Positions 17,543-27,619 are shown, counted from the stretch's first letter. The stretch is DNA of 64,000 nucleotides from JANQHS01 sp965267505 (GCA_965267505.1 OZ254081.1:2542001-2606000); one strand, 5' to 3'. The notes: generated by a model from the letters alone, not told the origin. Numbers and translations are program-made.

Positions 17543-19951
17543 ATGAGATCCTCCTTTATCGCTCTGGCGATATCTCTTCTTTTAATTTCCGGAAATTCTG
17601 TATTCGGACAAAACAAGGCCTGGTTGACGGGCCTTATAAAGAATTCAAAGGGAGAAGAAGTAGCCTTTGCCAATGTTGTAAGGACCGACAAGCAAAAGGG
17701 AGTTTCATCAAATTCCGAGGGAAAATTCACATTCAAAACAGAACCAGGTGAACAAATTCAATTCAAATGCAGCTTTGTAGGATACAAGGATGCCCTTTTT
17801 GTTGTTGACCTTGTAGCTGGAGATACAGTTTTCCGAGAGGTAACAATGGAGTTGAATACCAAGCAGCTTGAACAGGTTGAGGTCGTGGCTGACTTGCAGG
17901 AAGATGTAAGAGACCGGGTATCCATCACTGCAATCAATCCAAAAATTGCCCAAACCATTCCCAGCCCTGATCAGGATATCTCCAGGATATTGGCTACACT
18001 TCCAGGAGTTTCTCAATCCAGTGAGCTTACCTCACAGTATAGGGTTCGAGGAGGAAATTACGATGAGAACCTGATCTACGTTAATGATATGCTTATATAT
18101 AAGCCTTTCCTTGTAAGGTCAGGTCAGCAGGAGGGAATGAATTTTGTGAATCCGGATATGGCTTCCAGCGTGAAATTCTATGCGGGAGGTTGGGAGCCCA
18201 GATATGGCGATAAGCTGAGTTCCGTGCTAGCAGTTGAATACAAGGAGCCCCAAAAATTTGCCGGTTCAGTATCTGCAGGATTATTGGGAGGAAGCTTTCA
18301 CATTGAGGGGTCATCGAAGAACAAAAGACTAAGCCACGTCACAGGAATTCGGCACAGAAGGATGGAATTTTTATTGAATACCCTTCCCACTGAGGGGGAG
18401 TATTTTCCAAGGTATACTGATATCCAATCCTATATATCTTATAAATTATCGAAACCCGATTCGGTTTATCCTGGTGGTCGAACTAAGATCGGCTGGTTCA
18501 ATGGTTATGCCCGGAACAGATTCCAGGTATTTCCGCAAAGCAGGGAAACCAGTTTTGGGACCCTTTCCGATGTTCTTAGACTTTTTGTTGCCTTTTTAGG
18601 AACCGAGGAAATGAGGTATGACACCTACCAGACTGGAGTCAATCTAAGTCACCATTTTTCTAAGAAATTCAAAAGTGTCCTTACACAATCTTTGGTTCTT
18701 ACTCGAGAAAGAGAAAATCAGGACTTGGAGGCTGGCTACAGGCTTTGTGACGTGAATACCAACTTGGGAGCAAATAATTTCAATGAATGCGTTTCTGAAA
18801 GGGGAGTGGGTACCCTCTTCAATTATGGCAGGAACGCCCTGGATGCTTGGTTTTATTCAGGAGTTCTTCGAAACTTTTGGAAGCCCACTTATAATCAGGA
18901 GGTTGAGTTTGGGCTAAGATATACCTATGAAGATATCCAGGACAAATTAAACGAATACAGCTTCATTGATTCTTCCGGATTTGTAACCATCACGGATCGT
19001 GTAAAAAGCGAGAATGATCTGGAAACCTTCAGAGTTGAAGCTTATGCGCAACATACCATCAAATTCAAGCAAACCCACAACCTGGTTTATGGATTAAGAA
19101 CAAACTATTGGTCTTATAGTGGGCAATTTCTGGTCAGTCCAAGAATCCAGTACGCCTGGAAACCAAAATGGGAAAAGGATTTTGTTTTCAGAGTTGCCAC
19201 TGGAGTTTATAACCAACCTCCATTCTATAGGGAGATGAGGGATTTCTTTGGCCAGATCAATCCAAACATCAAAGCCCAGAGATCCATCCAATTCATTGGT
19301 GGGTTTGATTATAAGTTCGAGGCCTGGGGCAGGCCCTTCCACTTAACTAGTGAAGCTTATTATAAGGTCCTGGACGATGTGATCCCTTACGATATCGATA
19401 ATATCAGGATCCGCTATTATGGTGATAATATTGCGAAGGCATATCATGCTGGATTTGACTTTCGGGTAGGCGGAGAGTTTATCAAAGGAGCTGAATCCTG
19501 GTTCAGTTTGGGCCTTCTTACGGCAAGAGAAAATGTTGAGGGCGATAGAAGGGAATGGATCAGGCGACCTTCAGATCAGCGATTGAACATTGGAATATTC
19601 TTCCAGGATCATTTGCCAAATAACCCTTCCGTAAGGATGTATCTAAATTTGGTTTATGGAACCGGATTGCCTTTTGGTCCTCCAGGAAATCTGGCCACCC
19701 GACAAGCATTTCCTGGACCCGACTACAGAAGAGTTGATATTGGATTCTCAAAGATCTTTGTGATCCGTCCTGATTACCTGGAAGGGGTAGGAATAAAATC
19801 AGTTTGGTTAGGGGCTGAAATCCTGAATTTGATTGCTGCCAACAATACTGTTTCTTTTCTTTGGATCCAGGATGTCAATGGCAATTTTTACGCAATTCCA
19901 AACAATTTATCACAGAGGTTCCTTAACATAAGAGCCATAGTTAAGTTCTAG
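17543..19951 (+). CDS. TonB-dependent receptor with N-terminal carboxypeptidase-regulatory-like domain
   Basis: This 802-residue protein has a signal peptide (about 1-23, ending VFGQ). A carboxypeptidase D regulatory-like domain follows (about 27-112, GLIKNSKGEEVAFANVVRTD), then a plug (about 125-240, containing LPGVSQSSELTSQYRVRGG) and a barrel ending AIVKF. The plug lacks the usual SusC surface pairing and no susD gene follows, so it is a single-component receptor. The substrate is unknown. It lies 7 bases after rpe, in the same direction. Confidence 0.92.
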   Translation: MRSSFIALAISLLLISGNSVFGQNKAWLTGLIKNSKGEEVAFANVVRTDKQKGVSSNSEGKFTFKTEPGEQIQFKCSFVGYKDALFVVDLVAGDTVFREVTMELNTKQLEQVEVVADLQEDVRDRVSITAINPKIAQTIPSPDQDISRILATLPGVSQSSELTSQYRVRGGNYDENLIYVNDMLIYKPFLVRSGQQEGMNFVNPDMASSVKFYAGGWEPRYGDKLSSVLAVEYKEPQKFAGSVSAGLLGGSFHIEGSSKNKRLSHVTGIRHRRMEFLLNTLPTEGEYFPRYTDIQSYISYKLSKPDSVYPGGRTKIGWFNGYARNRFQVFPQSRETSFGTLSDVLRLFVAFLGTEEMRYDTYQTGVNLSHHFSKKFKSVLTQSLVLTRERENQDLEAGYRLCDVNTNLGANNFNECVSERGVGTLFNYGRNALDAWFYSGVLRNFWKPTYNQEVEFGLRYTYEDIQDKLNEYSFIDSSGFVTITDRVKSENDLETFRVEAYAQHTIKFKQTHNLVYGLRTNYWSYSGQFLVSPRIQYAWKPKWEKDFVFRVATGVYNQPPFYREMRDFFGQINPNIKAQRSIQFIGGFDYKFEAWGRPFHLTSEAYYKVLDDVIPYDIDNIRIRYYGDNIAKAYHAGFDFRVGGEFIKGAESWFSLGLLTARENVEGDRREWIRRPSDQRLNIGIFFQDHLPNNPSVRMYLNLVYGTGLPFGPPGNLATRQAFPGPDYRRVDIGFSKIFVIRPDYLEGVGIKSVWLGAEILNLIAANNTVSFLWIQDVNGNFYAIPNNLSQRFLNIRAIVKF

Positions 19952-19997
19952 CCTTCTTAATTGGCATGGAACTTGGATTTACTTGAAAAAGATTAAG

Positions 19998-20579
19998 ATG
20001 AGGAAGTCACTTTTACTGTTATTTATTGCAACCCTTTTTATGGGTGTTTCCTGTTCCAGGAAGGTTACCAGGGTAAGCTCTGACACCCAAAAAGACCTTT
20101 CTGGAAGGTGGAATGACACCGATTCCAAGGAAATTGCTATTGCCATGTCTCAAGATGTTCTATCAAGACCATGGCTTTCTGAATTCCAGGAAAAGAATGG
20201 AAAGAAACCAGTAGTAATAATTGGACATGTGGCCAACAAAACCTCTGAACATATTGATCCTGAAACCTTCATCAAGGATCTTGAAAGAGAGTTTGTGAAT
20301 TCCGGAAAAGTAAGGGTGGTACAGGATCCGAGACTTAGGGAGCAATTAAGACAGGAAAGATCTGAGCAGAACGAATTCTCTTCAGAAGAGACGGCCAAGA
20401 AGTGGGGCAAAGAGGTCGGTGCTGATTATATGCTATTCGGTGTAATGACCTCCATTACGGATTCCTATAAAAAGGAGAAGATCGTTTTTTATAAGGTCAA
20501 CCTTGAACTGGCCGACCTTGAGACCAACGAGAAGGTCTGGATTGGAGACAAGGAGATCAAAAAATACGTAAGAAACTAG
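19998..20579 (+). CDS. LpoB-like penicillin-binding protein activator lipoprotein
   Basis: The 193-residue form starting at ATG 19998 has a lipobox ending MGVSC (Cys19); a TTG at 19983 would add five residues (KKIK region) and is also plausible. The mature part carries the LpoB domain pattern: an N-terminal DTDSKEIAIAMSQDVLSRPW helix, VVIIGHVANKTSEHID, then FVNSGKVRVVQD and KEVGADYMLFGVM. In proteobacteria LpoB stimulates PBP1b at the outer-membrane side. In Bacteroidota the exact partner is not established. The COG3014-type gene follows by 8 bases. Confidence 0.85.
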   Translation: MRKSLLLLFIATLFMGVSCSRKVTRVSSDTQKDLSGRWNDTDSKEIAIAMSQDVLSRPWLSEFQEKNGKKPVVIIGHVANKTSEHIDPETFIKDLEREFVNSGKVRVVQDPRLREQLRQERSEQNEFSSEETAKKWGKEVGADYMLFGVMTSITDSYKKEKIVFYKVNLELADLETNEKVWIGDKEIKKYVRN

Positions 20580-20587
20580 CCAACACA

Positions 20588-22015
20588 ATGGGGAGGTTGC
20601 TCAAGGCCCCTCTTTGGGTATTCTTAGTTCCCTTATTAAGCTCCTGCCTTTCCTATTATCAAAGGAATCTGGAGTTCAACCAGGCCTATGAAACCGGTGA
20701 TCTGGATAAAGCCAAACACCTTCTTCAAAAAAATTCCAAAGCCGAAAATGGAAGAGAGAGGTTTCTTCATTTTGTTAATATGGGAACAATTACCTCTCTT
20801 TTAGGAGACTATGAAGAAAGCAATGAATGGTTTGAGAAGGCCTATATCTTCCATGAGGATGAAAGGAAAAATGCCGGCGATATCCTAAAGACCTATCTCG
20901 TAAATTCCTCAACAACTCTTTACATTGGTGAAGATCAGGAACATCTATACGTTTTGTATTTCAAGGCCCTAAATTTTATGAAACTGGGCCGATATGAAGA
21001 GGCTATGGTTGAGGTCAGAAGGATGGAGATCCTTTTAAATCAATTGGATGACAAGTACAGCAACGAGCAAAAGTTCAATAGAGATGCTTTTGTAAATCTT
21101 CTAATGGGATTGATCTACGATGCCCAGGGAGATATCAATAATGCTTTCATTGCTTATAGGAATGCTGCGAAGGTCTATGAAGAAGATTATTCGAAATTCT
21201 TTAAAATGGGTACTCCAGTTCAGCTCAAGAAAGATCTGTTAAGAACAGCAAGGCAAATGGGTTTTGATCAGGAGCGTGAAAGGTTTGAAAAGAAATACAA
21301 CATGAAGGCACCTCCCGCTCTTCCAAAAGATAGTTCCCAGGTTGTTCTTTTCTGGCATAATGGCCTGGGGCCAGTAAAAGATTCATGGGAGATATCGTTC
21401 ATTGTTGTTCCTCAATCTGGAAAAAGGAATCTAGTTTACTTCAAAAACGATGAGTTCGACCTTCTTTTTCCCTTTTATGTCAATTCCGACGAATACAATT
21501 CTCTGACCGATCTAAGGACATTCAAGATTGCTTTCCCAAAATATGTGGAAAGAAGGAAGGTCTTTCAACATGCGGAATTAAGCTCTGGCCAAAACAAGGT
21601 GAATCTGGAAAAAGCAGAGAACATCAATGCGGTTTCATTCAAGGTTTTGAACCAAAGGATGCTTTTGGAAATGGGGCAGGCTATCCTAAGGGTTGCTTTA
21701 AAGAAAGCCGCAGAAAAGGCATTACGGGACAATGACAATCAAGGGGCAGCATTAGCCATGGCAATATACAGTTATGCTTCTGAGCAGGCTGATACCCGGA
21801 ACTGGCAAACGCTTCCACATTCAATTGAATATGCCAGAATTACGGTTCCTGAAGGACCTCAGGAGTTAAAATTGGAGGTGTTTAAATCCAAGAATGGAGA
21901 GAAAAAGGATTATCAGATCAATGTTGATGTAAAAGCCGGAAACACAGGATTTTTTACTTTTCATACGCTGGACTATATTTCAAGTCTTTCTACTGCTCAG
22001 AAATATTATGACTAG
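20588..22015 (+). CDS. COG3014-like lipoprotein with TPR-type repeats
   Basis: This 475-residue protein has a lipobox LLSSC (Cys20). Its N-terminal half is TPR-like (about 30-210, YETGDLDKAKHLLQKN, YEESNEWFEKAYIF, RYEEAMVEVRRMEIL). The C-terminal half has LFWHNGLGPVKDSWEISFIV, the conserved centre of the COG3014 family. Pairing of this family with LpoB-like genes is recurrent in Bacteroidota, suggesting a cell-envelope assembly module. The last 8 bases overlap the start of the next small gene. Confidence 0.82.
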   Translation: MGRLLKAPLWVFLVPLLSSCLSYYQRNLEFNQAYETGDLDKAKHLLQKNSKAENGRERFLHFVNMGTITSLLGDYEESNEWFEKAYIFHEDERKNAGDILKTYLVNSSTTLYIGEDQEHLYVLYFKALNFMKLGRYEEAMVEVRRMEILLNQLDDKYSNEQKFNRDAFVNLLMGLIYDAQGDINNAFIAYRNAAKVYEEDYSKFFKMGTPVQLKKDLLRTARQMGFDQERERFEKKYNMKAPPALPKDSSQVVLFWHNGLGPVKDSWEISFIVVPQSGKRNLVYFKNDEFDLLFPFYVNSDEYNSLTDLRTFKIAFPKYVERRKVFQHAELSSGQNKVNLEKAENINAVSFKVLNQRMLLEMGQAILRVALKKAAEKALRDNDNQGAALAMAIYSYASEQADTRNWQTLPHSIEYARITVPEGPQELKLEVFKSKNGEKKDYQINVDVKAGNTGFFTFHTLDYISSLSTAQKYYD

Positions 22016-22232
22016 GCCCCATTTGAAGTATGCATCGGTATTATTGATCCTGGCAATCCTGCTTCCAGGGCCTTTTCTAACTTCATGTAAGCCCAAATAC
22101 GGGCAATCAAAAAGCATGAAGAAGAGAAAACGAAAACTAAAGCGGAAGTATAGAAAGAGTGGAATTGATGACTGTCCGGTATTTGATTGTTCGGCCATGC
22201 CTTTTGAGTTTAGTCCAAATTCGAGTATTTAA
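22008..22232 (+). CDS. Small basic lipoprotein, unknown function
   Basis: This 74-residue gene starts at ATG 22008 inside the end of the COG3014-like gene. It has a lipoprotein-type signal (VLLILAILLPGPFLTSC; Cys27), then a strongly basic segment (about 38-50, KKRKRKLKRKYRK) and a C-terminal CPVFDC pair of cysteines. I do not recognise a family. Coupling with the LpoB/COG3014 pair suggests an envelope role. Its stop overlaps the convergent phosphate transporter gene by four bases. Confidence 0.6.
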   Translation: MTRPHLKYASVLLILAILLPGPFLTSCKPKYGQSKSMKKRKRKLKRKYRKSGIDDCPVFDCSAMPFEFSPNSSI

Positions 22233-23938
22233 TCTATCTCCTCTGGCTTGAGAGGATTCTTTATCAGCACCTTTAGAATATTATCTACCTTGAAACTGAT
22301 TTGCTCAGCCCACATGAGTAGTCGGGTTAGCTCCAAACCGGTGTCAATCGAATATTTTCCTTTTTCCAGATCATCGTAAATGGCTGGCTTTATTTGAAAG
22401 ATCTCAGATTCCTTCAGGAGATTTAAGGCATGGATAAGATCTTCCCGGTCAACTTCTTTTTCATTGCCGAACTGATCTGAGATAATGCTTATTTGGTCTG
22501 AGACGGCATTAATAAAACTTTCAAGAGAGGTTCTATAGTCTTTTGGGAGTTTGACCTCATTGTCGATCTGCTTGCTCAGATTAGATGCTATGGAATGGAT
22601 GAGATCTCCAATATTCTCAAGATTATGGCTGATGCTAAAATACATTTGTCCCCTTTGGGCAATTTCTTCACTCAAAGGTTTTTGATTCAGTCGTACTAAA
22701 TAATTGGTCATTCCCTTGTGAATAACGTTTACCAAATCCTCTGATTTCTTGATTTTTTCAAGCTTCTTGGATGGTTTTTGCTTCTTTCCTCCAGCAGTTA
22801 GTGAATTCAAGTCATTGAACATTTTTTTAATTACATCCAGGTACCTAAAGATCTCATTTCTTACAGCTGATAAAGCCAATTCTGGCGTATCAAGAAGTTC
22901 AAAAGACAAGTATTTCAGTCCTTTGTCGGGTTCACTTCTTTCAGGTACCATTAGAGTAACCGCCTTTTCGATGTATGGAATGAACCATACCAATAAAAGG
23001 GTATTGATAATATTGAAAGAAGTATGAAACAGGGCGAGAGTTCTCGTTACGGCTTCCTGGTCGTAGGGATTTTTAAATGGATCAGCCCACCAACCCATTG
23101 AAGAGGCGAAGTTCCCGACGCCATGAACAAACAACTGGAAGATCACTAAAAGCCAGATCACTCCAAATACATTGAAAATAAAATGAGCTCTGGCAGACCT
23201 CTTTGAGGCAGTATTCCCGATAAGAGCTGCTAGGTTAGCTGTGATTGTGGTACCAATGTTTTCGCCCATTACGATTGCAGCACCAAGTTCAACAGGCAAG
23301 CCATGAGCACACAAAGCCAAGGTCAAGGCCATTGCGGCACTTGAGGATTGAATGATTATCGTCAGCAGAGTTCCAATTCCAACAAAGAGCAGGGTAGAAA
23401 CAAAGCCCAGGTTTTCAAGTTCCCTTAAATAGCTTAGTTGAGTTACTGTCAATTCCGGGACGGAATTCTTTAATGCGGAAAGTCCCATAAACAATAATGC
23501 AAAGCCGATTAGGAATTCGGCCATATGCCGATAATTGGATTTCTTGGAGAAGAGTAGAGGGAAACCCAAAGCAATGATCGGTAGAGAATAAGCATCAAGG
23601 CTCACCTTAGAAAATCCGACAATCGAGATCAACCAAGCCGTCATGGTTGTACCAATGTTTGCACCCATGATAACTCTTATGGACTGCCTTAGATTAAGTA
23701 AGCCGGCGTTCACGAAGCTAACCACCATTACGGTTGTAGCAGAAGAAGACTGAATTAAAGAGGTTATACCAAGCCCGGTAAGGATCCCGGAAAGGGGGTT
23801 ATCGGTCATGGAAGAAAGAATGGACCTGAGTCTATTCCCGGCAATTTTTTGGATACCCTCGCTCATGACCTTCATTCCATAGATGAAGAATCCAAGGGCC
23901 CCAAGGAGGGTCAATAGATCTATGAATCCGAATTGCAT
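22229..23938 (-). CDS. Na+/phosphate cotransporter (NptA/YjbB-type) with PhoU-like domain
   Basis: I choose ATG 23938 (MQFGFIDLLTLLGALGF); a TTG at 23950 would add four residues. The 569-residue protein has the two inverted Na/Pi repeats with signature segments LIQSSSATTVMVVSF and IIQSSSAAMALTLAL, each followed by GANIGTT or GENIGTT. The C-terminal part (about 360-565) is a helical PhoU-like cytoplasmic domain. It moves phosphate with sodium, in either direction depending on the homologue. No pho regulon genes are adjacent. Confidence 0.93.
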   Translation of the reverse strand: MQFGFIDLLTLLGALGFFIYGMKVMSEGIQKIAGNRLRSILSSMTDNPLSGILTGLGITSLIQSSSATTVMVVSFVNAGLLNLRQSIRVIMGANIGTTMTAWLISIVGFSKVSLDAYSLPIIALGFPLLFSKKSNYRHMAEFLIGFALLFMGLSALKNSVPELTVTQLSYLRELENLGFVSTLLFVGIGTLLTIIIQSSSAAMALTLALCAHGLPVELGAAIVMGENIGTTITANLAALIGNTASKRSARAHFIFNVFGVIWLLVIFQLFVHGVGNFASSMGWWADPFKNPYDQEAVTRTLALFHTSFNIINTLLLVWFIPYIEKAVTLMVPERSEPDKGLKYLSFELLDTPELALSAVRNEIFRYLDVIKKMFNDLNSLTAGGKKQKPSKKLEKIKKSEDLVNVIHKGMTNYLVRLNQKPLSEEIAQRGQMYFSISHNLENIGDLIHSIASNLSKQIDNEVKLPKDYRTSLESFINAVSDQISIISDQFGNEKEVDREDLIHALNLLKESEIFQIKPAIYDDLEKGKYSIDTGLELTRLLMWAEQISFKVDNILKVLIKNPLKPEEID

Positions 23939-24021
23939 AGAGTGGAGCAAAAAAACTCAGCAGTTGCTCAACTACCAAGCAATCCAGTGTTAAATTTTCT
24001 TTAAGGATTAGAAAGAGGTTA

Positions 24022-25119
24022 CTACATGCTTACCTCGCCCGATTTGATCTTTTCATCAAGGCTAAGCCCTGAAACAACTTCCACATTGATACCATCGGAT
24101 AAACCTGTTTCAACAGTTCTTTTTTCAAATACCTGTTCCGAGGTTTCAATCTCTACATAAGGCTTACCGTCATCGAATTTCAGCCACTTCTCCTTAATGG
24201 CTAAAGTGCTGTCCCTGCTATCCAAAACGATATCAGCATTTGCACTGTATGCGGCTCTTAAGAAGGTTCCTTCTTTTAATTCTACGGCAGCTTTTATTTC
24301 AAATTGAATAGCACCTTCCTCTTCGATTCCCTTGGGAGAGATGTATTCAAGTTTAGCATGAAAACTAAGATCCTCAAGAGCTCCAATTTTTAAAAGAAGG
24401 TCCATTCCTTCCCGGATCTTTCCTACTTCTGATTCATCAACCTTTCCTTCGAAGATCATTTCACTCATGTTAGCAACGGAGGCAATGGTGGTGCCATCAT
24501 TGAAGGTATTGGTTTCGATCACAAAGTTTCCTTCTTCCACTGGGACGTCGAGAATCATTCCTGAAGAGGTAGAACGAACCAGGTTAGATACATTCCCTGT
24601 TTTTTTTGAAGCTCCCTCTTTTACAAGTTCAAGATTGTTTTCAGCTGCTTCAACATCCTGCTTTGAAAGGTTGAATTGAAGGAGGAATTGATTGTAATCG
24701 AATTCTGAGATCACCTTTTGGTCATAAAGTTCTTTCTGGCGTGTTAATTCCTTTTCAGCATTCTTATAGTTAATAATAGCTGTTTCCAACCTGTTTTGGG
24801 CATTATTCAAGGCAACCACATCAGGAATGATCTTGATCTTAGCAATCAGATCCCCTTCCTTCACCATATTTCCCGGTTCTACATATAGTTTTTCAACCAC
24901 CCCTGAAACTTGTGATTTCAATTCGATCTCTTTCCTTGGAACTATAGATCCTGTAGCTACGGTTTTCAATACTATATCCGTATGGAAAGGTGAATCCGAT
25001 TCAAAGACCGTTGGTGGTTCCTCTGATTTCTGGTAGAGGTAATAGCCTCCACCGAAAAAACTGACGAACAAGAAAAGAACTAATAGTATTCCAAAAATTT
25101 TACGCATTATCTTTTTCAT
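24022..25119 (-). CDS. Periplasmic adaptor (HlyD/RND-MFP type) of a MacAB-like efflux system
   Basis: This 365-residue protein has an N-terminal membrane anchor (about 9-28, GILLVLFLFVSFFGGGYYLY) and a biotinyl-lipoyl-like half motif (EIELKSQVSGVVEKLYVEPG). A coiled-coil hairpin (about 100-175) is followed by the second half lipoyl segment and a beta-barrel domain. It bridges inner-membrane permeases and an outer-membrane channel. It is last in the minus-strand operon, its ATG overlapping the upstream permease stop (ATGA). No TolC-like gene is seen in the operon. Confidence 0.9.
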   Translation of the reverse strand: MKKIMRKIFGILLVLFLFVSFFGGGYYLYQKSEEPPTVFESDSPFHTDIVLKTVATGSIVPRKEIELKSQVSGVVEKLYVEPGNMVKEGDLIAKIKIIPDVVALNNAQNRLETAIINYKNAEKELTRQKELYDQKVISEFDYNQFLLQFNLSKQDVEAAENNLELVKEGASKKTGNVSNLVRSTSSGMILDVPVEEGNFVIETNTFNDGTTIASVANMSEMIFEGKVDESEVGKIREGMDLLLKIGALEDLSFHAKLEYISPKGIEEEGAIQFEIKAAVELKEGTFLRAAYSANADIVLDSRDSTLAIKEKWLKFDDGKPYVEIETSEQVFEKRTVETGLSDGINVEVVSGLSLDEKIKSGEVSM

Positions 25120-26372
25120 TCGGTTCTTAAAGCTTCAATTGGGTTAACGCTGGCTGCTTTTCTTGCCGGTATCAGACCTGCAAGTGCGCCAAAAAATACT
25201 AAGATGACCAAGGACCAGATCGCTATTCCAAAATCGATCTCTGGTCTGGTAAACATGCCTGTATCTTGCCCTTCTAGTAAAGAGCTGATCATTTCAAGTA
25301 GGCCTGTTCCTATTAAAAGTCCTATGTAGCCTGCAAAGGCTGTTAAGACTATGGATTCTTGGAGCACAAGGGAAACGATAGACCAACTGCTGGCACCAAT
25401 GGATTTCCTGATTCCAATTTCTTTCGTTCTTTCTTTTACAACAATTAGCATGATATTGCTAACTCCGATTACCCCGGCCAATAGAGTTCCAATACCTACT
25501 ATCCAGATGAAAATATTTATTCCTGTAAAAAGCCCTTGGATCTTTTGATACTCTTTGCCAAGATTGAATGAGCCAATCGCGCTGACATCTTCCGGATGGA
25601 TATTATGCCTTTCCATAAGGAGCTTTCTTGCTTTTTCCTCAAGAACCTCTACAGGGATCCCATCCTTTGGTGCCATGGCAAACCAACCTATCCTATCTCC
25701 ATAATTAAATGCTGTTTGGAAAGTAGAGAAGGGTACATGCAGACTTGATTCTTCCTGCATTTTGTTTTGACCAGTAGCAAAACTTTCAAAGACTCCAATC
25801 ACTTCAAAGAACACTCCATTGATCTTAAGGTACTCGCCAATAGGCTCTTCCCCTGGCTCAAAAAGAACGTCCAAAGCTGCCTTTCCAATTACTACTACTT
25901 TCCTCTTTTCTTTAATATCCAGGTCATTGATAAAACGACCTTTTGGAAATTTCATGTACTTGAGATGCTGGAAATCAGGATAATCTCCGTATACATCAAA
26001 GGCGGAGGTTTTTGCTCCTCTCGATACATTATTTGCCCCTTGCCATCCTCCCAATTGATTTTTTGGAGCCAGGTATCCCATTTCAGGGATATTGGCCAAA
26101 AGAGCTTCTCTATCCGAATTATTGTATCTGAACCATCTGCCTGGTTGAAATCCCTTATGTGCCATGGTGGTTCTTTGGGTCCACATGAAGATTGAATTCT
26201 TAGCTCGGCCAGAAAAATCCCTATCAACTCCATTCTTTAGCCCTGCGCCCGAACCCAGTAGAACCAGGAGCATAAAAATCCCCCAGAATACACCGAACAT
26301 GGTTAATGCGGTTCTAAGCTTATTCTTGCTTATGGTATGAAAGATCTCTTGCCACTTATCGTAATCGAACAT
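25116..26372 (-). CDS. MacB/FtsX-type ABC transporter permease (second copy)
   Basis: This 418-residue permease has transmembrane segments at about 20-42, 280-305, 330-360 and 378-400, a large periplasmic MacB core domain (about 50-270), and the FtsX motif near the third-to-last helix (VVKERTKEIGIRKSIGASSW). It is clearly paralogous to the neighbouring upstream permease (shared N-terminus MFD.DKWQEIF and C-terminus GLIPARKAASVNPIEALR). It overlaps that gene by one base and the adaptor gene by four. Confidence 0.92.
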   Translation of the reverse strand: MFDYDKWQEIFHTISKNKLRTALTMFGVFWGIFMLLVLLGSGAGLKNGVDRDFSGRAKNSIFMWTQRTTMAHKGFQPGRWFRYNNSDREALLANIPEMGYLAPKNQLGGWQGANNVSRGAKTSAFDVYGDYPDFQHLKYMKFPKGRFINDLDIKEKRKVVVIGKAALDVLFEPGEEPIGEYLKINGVFFEVIGVFESFATGQNKMQEESSLHVPFSTFQTAFNYGDRIGWFAMAPKDGIPVEVLEEKARKLLMERHNIHPEDVSAIGSFNLGKEYQKIQGLFTGINIFIWIVGIGTLLAGVIGVSNIMLIVVKERTKEIGIRKSIGASSWSIVSLVLQESIVLTAFAGYIGLLIGTGLLEMISSLLEGQDTGMFTRPEIDFGIAIWSLVILVFFGALAGLIPARKAASVNPIEALRTE

Positions 26373-27619
26373 TATTCGTCTCTTAGTGCTACAATTGGAT
26401 TAACCGAAGCTGCTTTTCTTGCAGGGAAAAAACCTGCAAGAGTTCCAGCGGATACCAATAGCAAATTGGCTGTTAAAGCTGTTTTCAGATCGATCTCCGG
26501 GTTTCTAAAGAACTCAGACTGAACCTGAAATTCTTCTAAACTCCAACTGATCAATTCTATTAGGCCTACCCCGAAAAGGAGGCCAAAATATCCTGCGAAA
26601 AAGGTGATCACCACAGATTCCTGTAGGATCAGGGAAATTATTGAAGATGAGGTGGCTCCCATAGCTTTTCGGACTCCTATTTCTTTCGTCCTTTCTTTTA
26701 CAACGATGAGCATGATATTGCTGATCCCCACAACCCCAGCTATGATGGTCCCAATTCCGACCATCCAAATGAATATATTAATCCCTGAGAATAGGTTCAT
26801 GACTTTTTGATATTCCTCCTGATTGCTGTAGATCCTTAGAGCTCGCTCATCATCGGGATGAATCATATGCCGCTCCTTCATCAACTTCTTGGTAGCAGCT
26901 TTGATGTTATTGCTTTCATCAATGTCGACTTGTCCTGTTGTAAACACTACTTCATGAATAGTATTGCCTGCCCCATAGGCCAGCTGAGCCGTAGTTATCG
27001 GAATATAGATCCTCTTTACATCATGCTGACCTCCTTCATCGTCGAAGGTTCCAATTACCGTATAAGGAATTCCGTTAATCTGGATCTGTTCACCTACAGG
27101 ATTGGGGACATCTGAGAAGAGTGCATCAACAACAAACCTTCCGCAGACAGCAACCTTTCGTTTTTCCTCCACGTCCCCATCATTAATGAATCTGCCCAAA
27201 TCCATTTTTATGTTTTCAGCACTTGGCATGCCGGGGTGGCAAGCAAGGATCCCAAAAGAAGAATACCTTTTTTTATAGCGTACAGAGGTTTCTTGCCAAA
27301 CATGATACCTGGCTGTGATCTCTTCCGCGCCATCCACGTGGTCAACAATGGCCTGATGATCCTGGTCTGTAAACTGAATCCTTCTGCCTGATTTCATCCC
27401 TTTATAAGGAATGCTGGTTTGTCCTCGGCGAACCCAAATAGCGTTTACTGCATCACCGGCAAACTCTTGTTTAACGCCATTGAGCAAACCCGAACCTGCT
27501 CCTAGCAAAAGGATGAGCATAAAAATCCCCCAGGCTACAGAAAATGCCGTCAGGAAGGTCCTGAGCTTATTTTGCCGGATCGTGAAGAAGATCTCCTGCC
27601 ATTTGTCCAGATCAAACAT
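26372..27619 (-). CDS. MacB/FtsX-type ABC transporter permease (first copy)
   Basis: I take ATG 27619 (MFDLDKWQEIFFTIRQNKLR) because it aligns with the start of the downstream paralogue; an ATG at 27631 would add four residues. The four-helix FtsX topology and MacB periplasmic domain match, with the motif VVKERTKEIGVRKAMGATSS. With the single ATPase upstream, the two permeases probably assemble as a heterodimer. The substrate is unknown; antimicrobial peptides, lipids or signalling molecules are all possible in this family. Confidence 0.92.
   Translation of the reverse strand: MFDLDKWQEIFFTIRQNKLRTFLTAFSVAWGIFMLILLLGAGSGLLNGVKQEFAGDAVNAIWVRRGQTSIPYKGMKSGRRIQFTDQDHQAIVDHVDGAEEITARYHVWQETSVRYKKRYSSFGILACHPGMPSAENIKMDLGRFINDGDVEEKRKVAVCGRFVVDALFSDVPNPVGEQIQINGIPYTVIGTFDDEGGQHDVKRIYIPITTAQLAYGAGNTIHEVVFTTGQVDIDESNNIKAATKKLMKERHMIHPDDERALRIYSNQEEYQKVMNLFSGINIFIWMVGIGTIIAGVVGISNIMLIVVKERTKEIGVRKAMGATSSSIISLILQESVVITFFAGYFGLLFGVGLIELISWSLEEFQVQSEFFRNPEIDLKTALTANLLLVSAGTLAGFFPARKAASVNPIVALRDE

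Noticed and set aside
23945..23969. Inverted repeat GAGCAA / TTGCTC upstream of the Na/phosphate cotransporter
   Set aside because: Only six base pairs with a 13-base spacer; too weak for a terminator or operator without further evidence.
25767..26195. 142-codon plus-strand frame inside a permease gene
   Set aside because: It is antisense to a conserved MacB permease and has no recognisable features.
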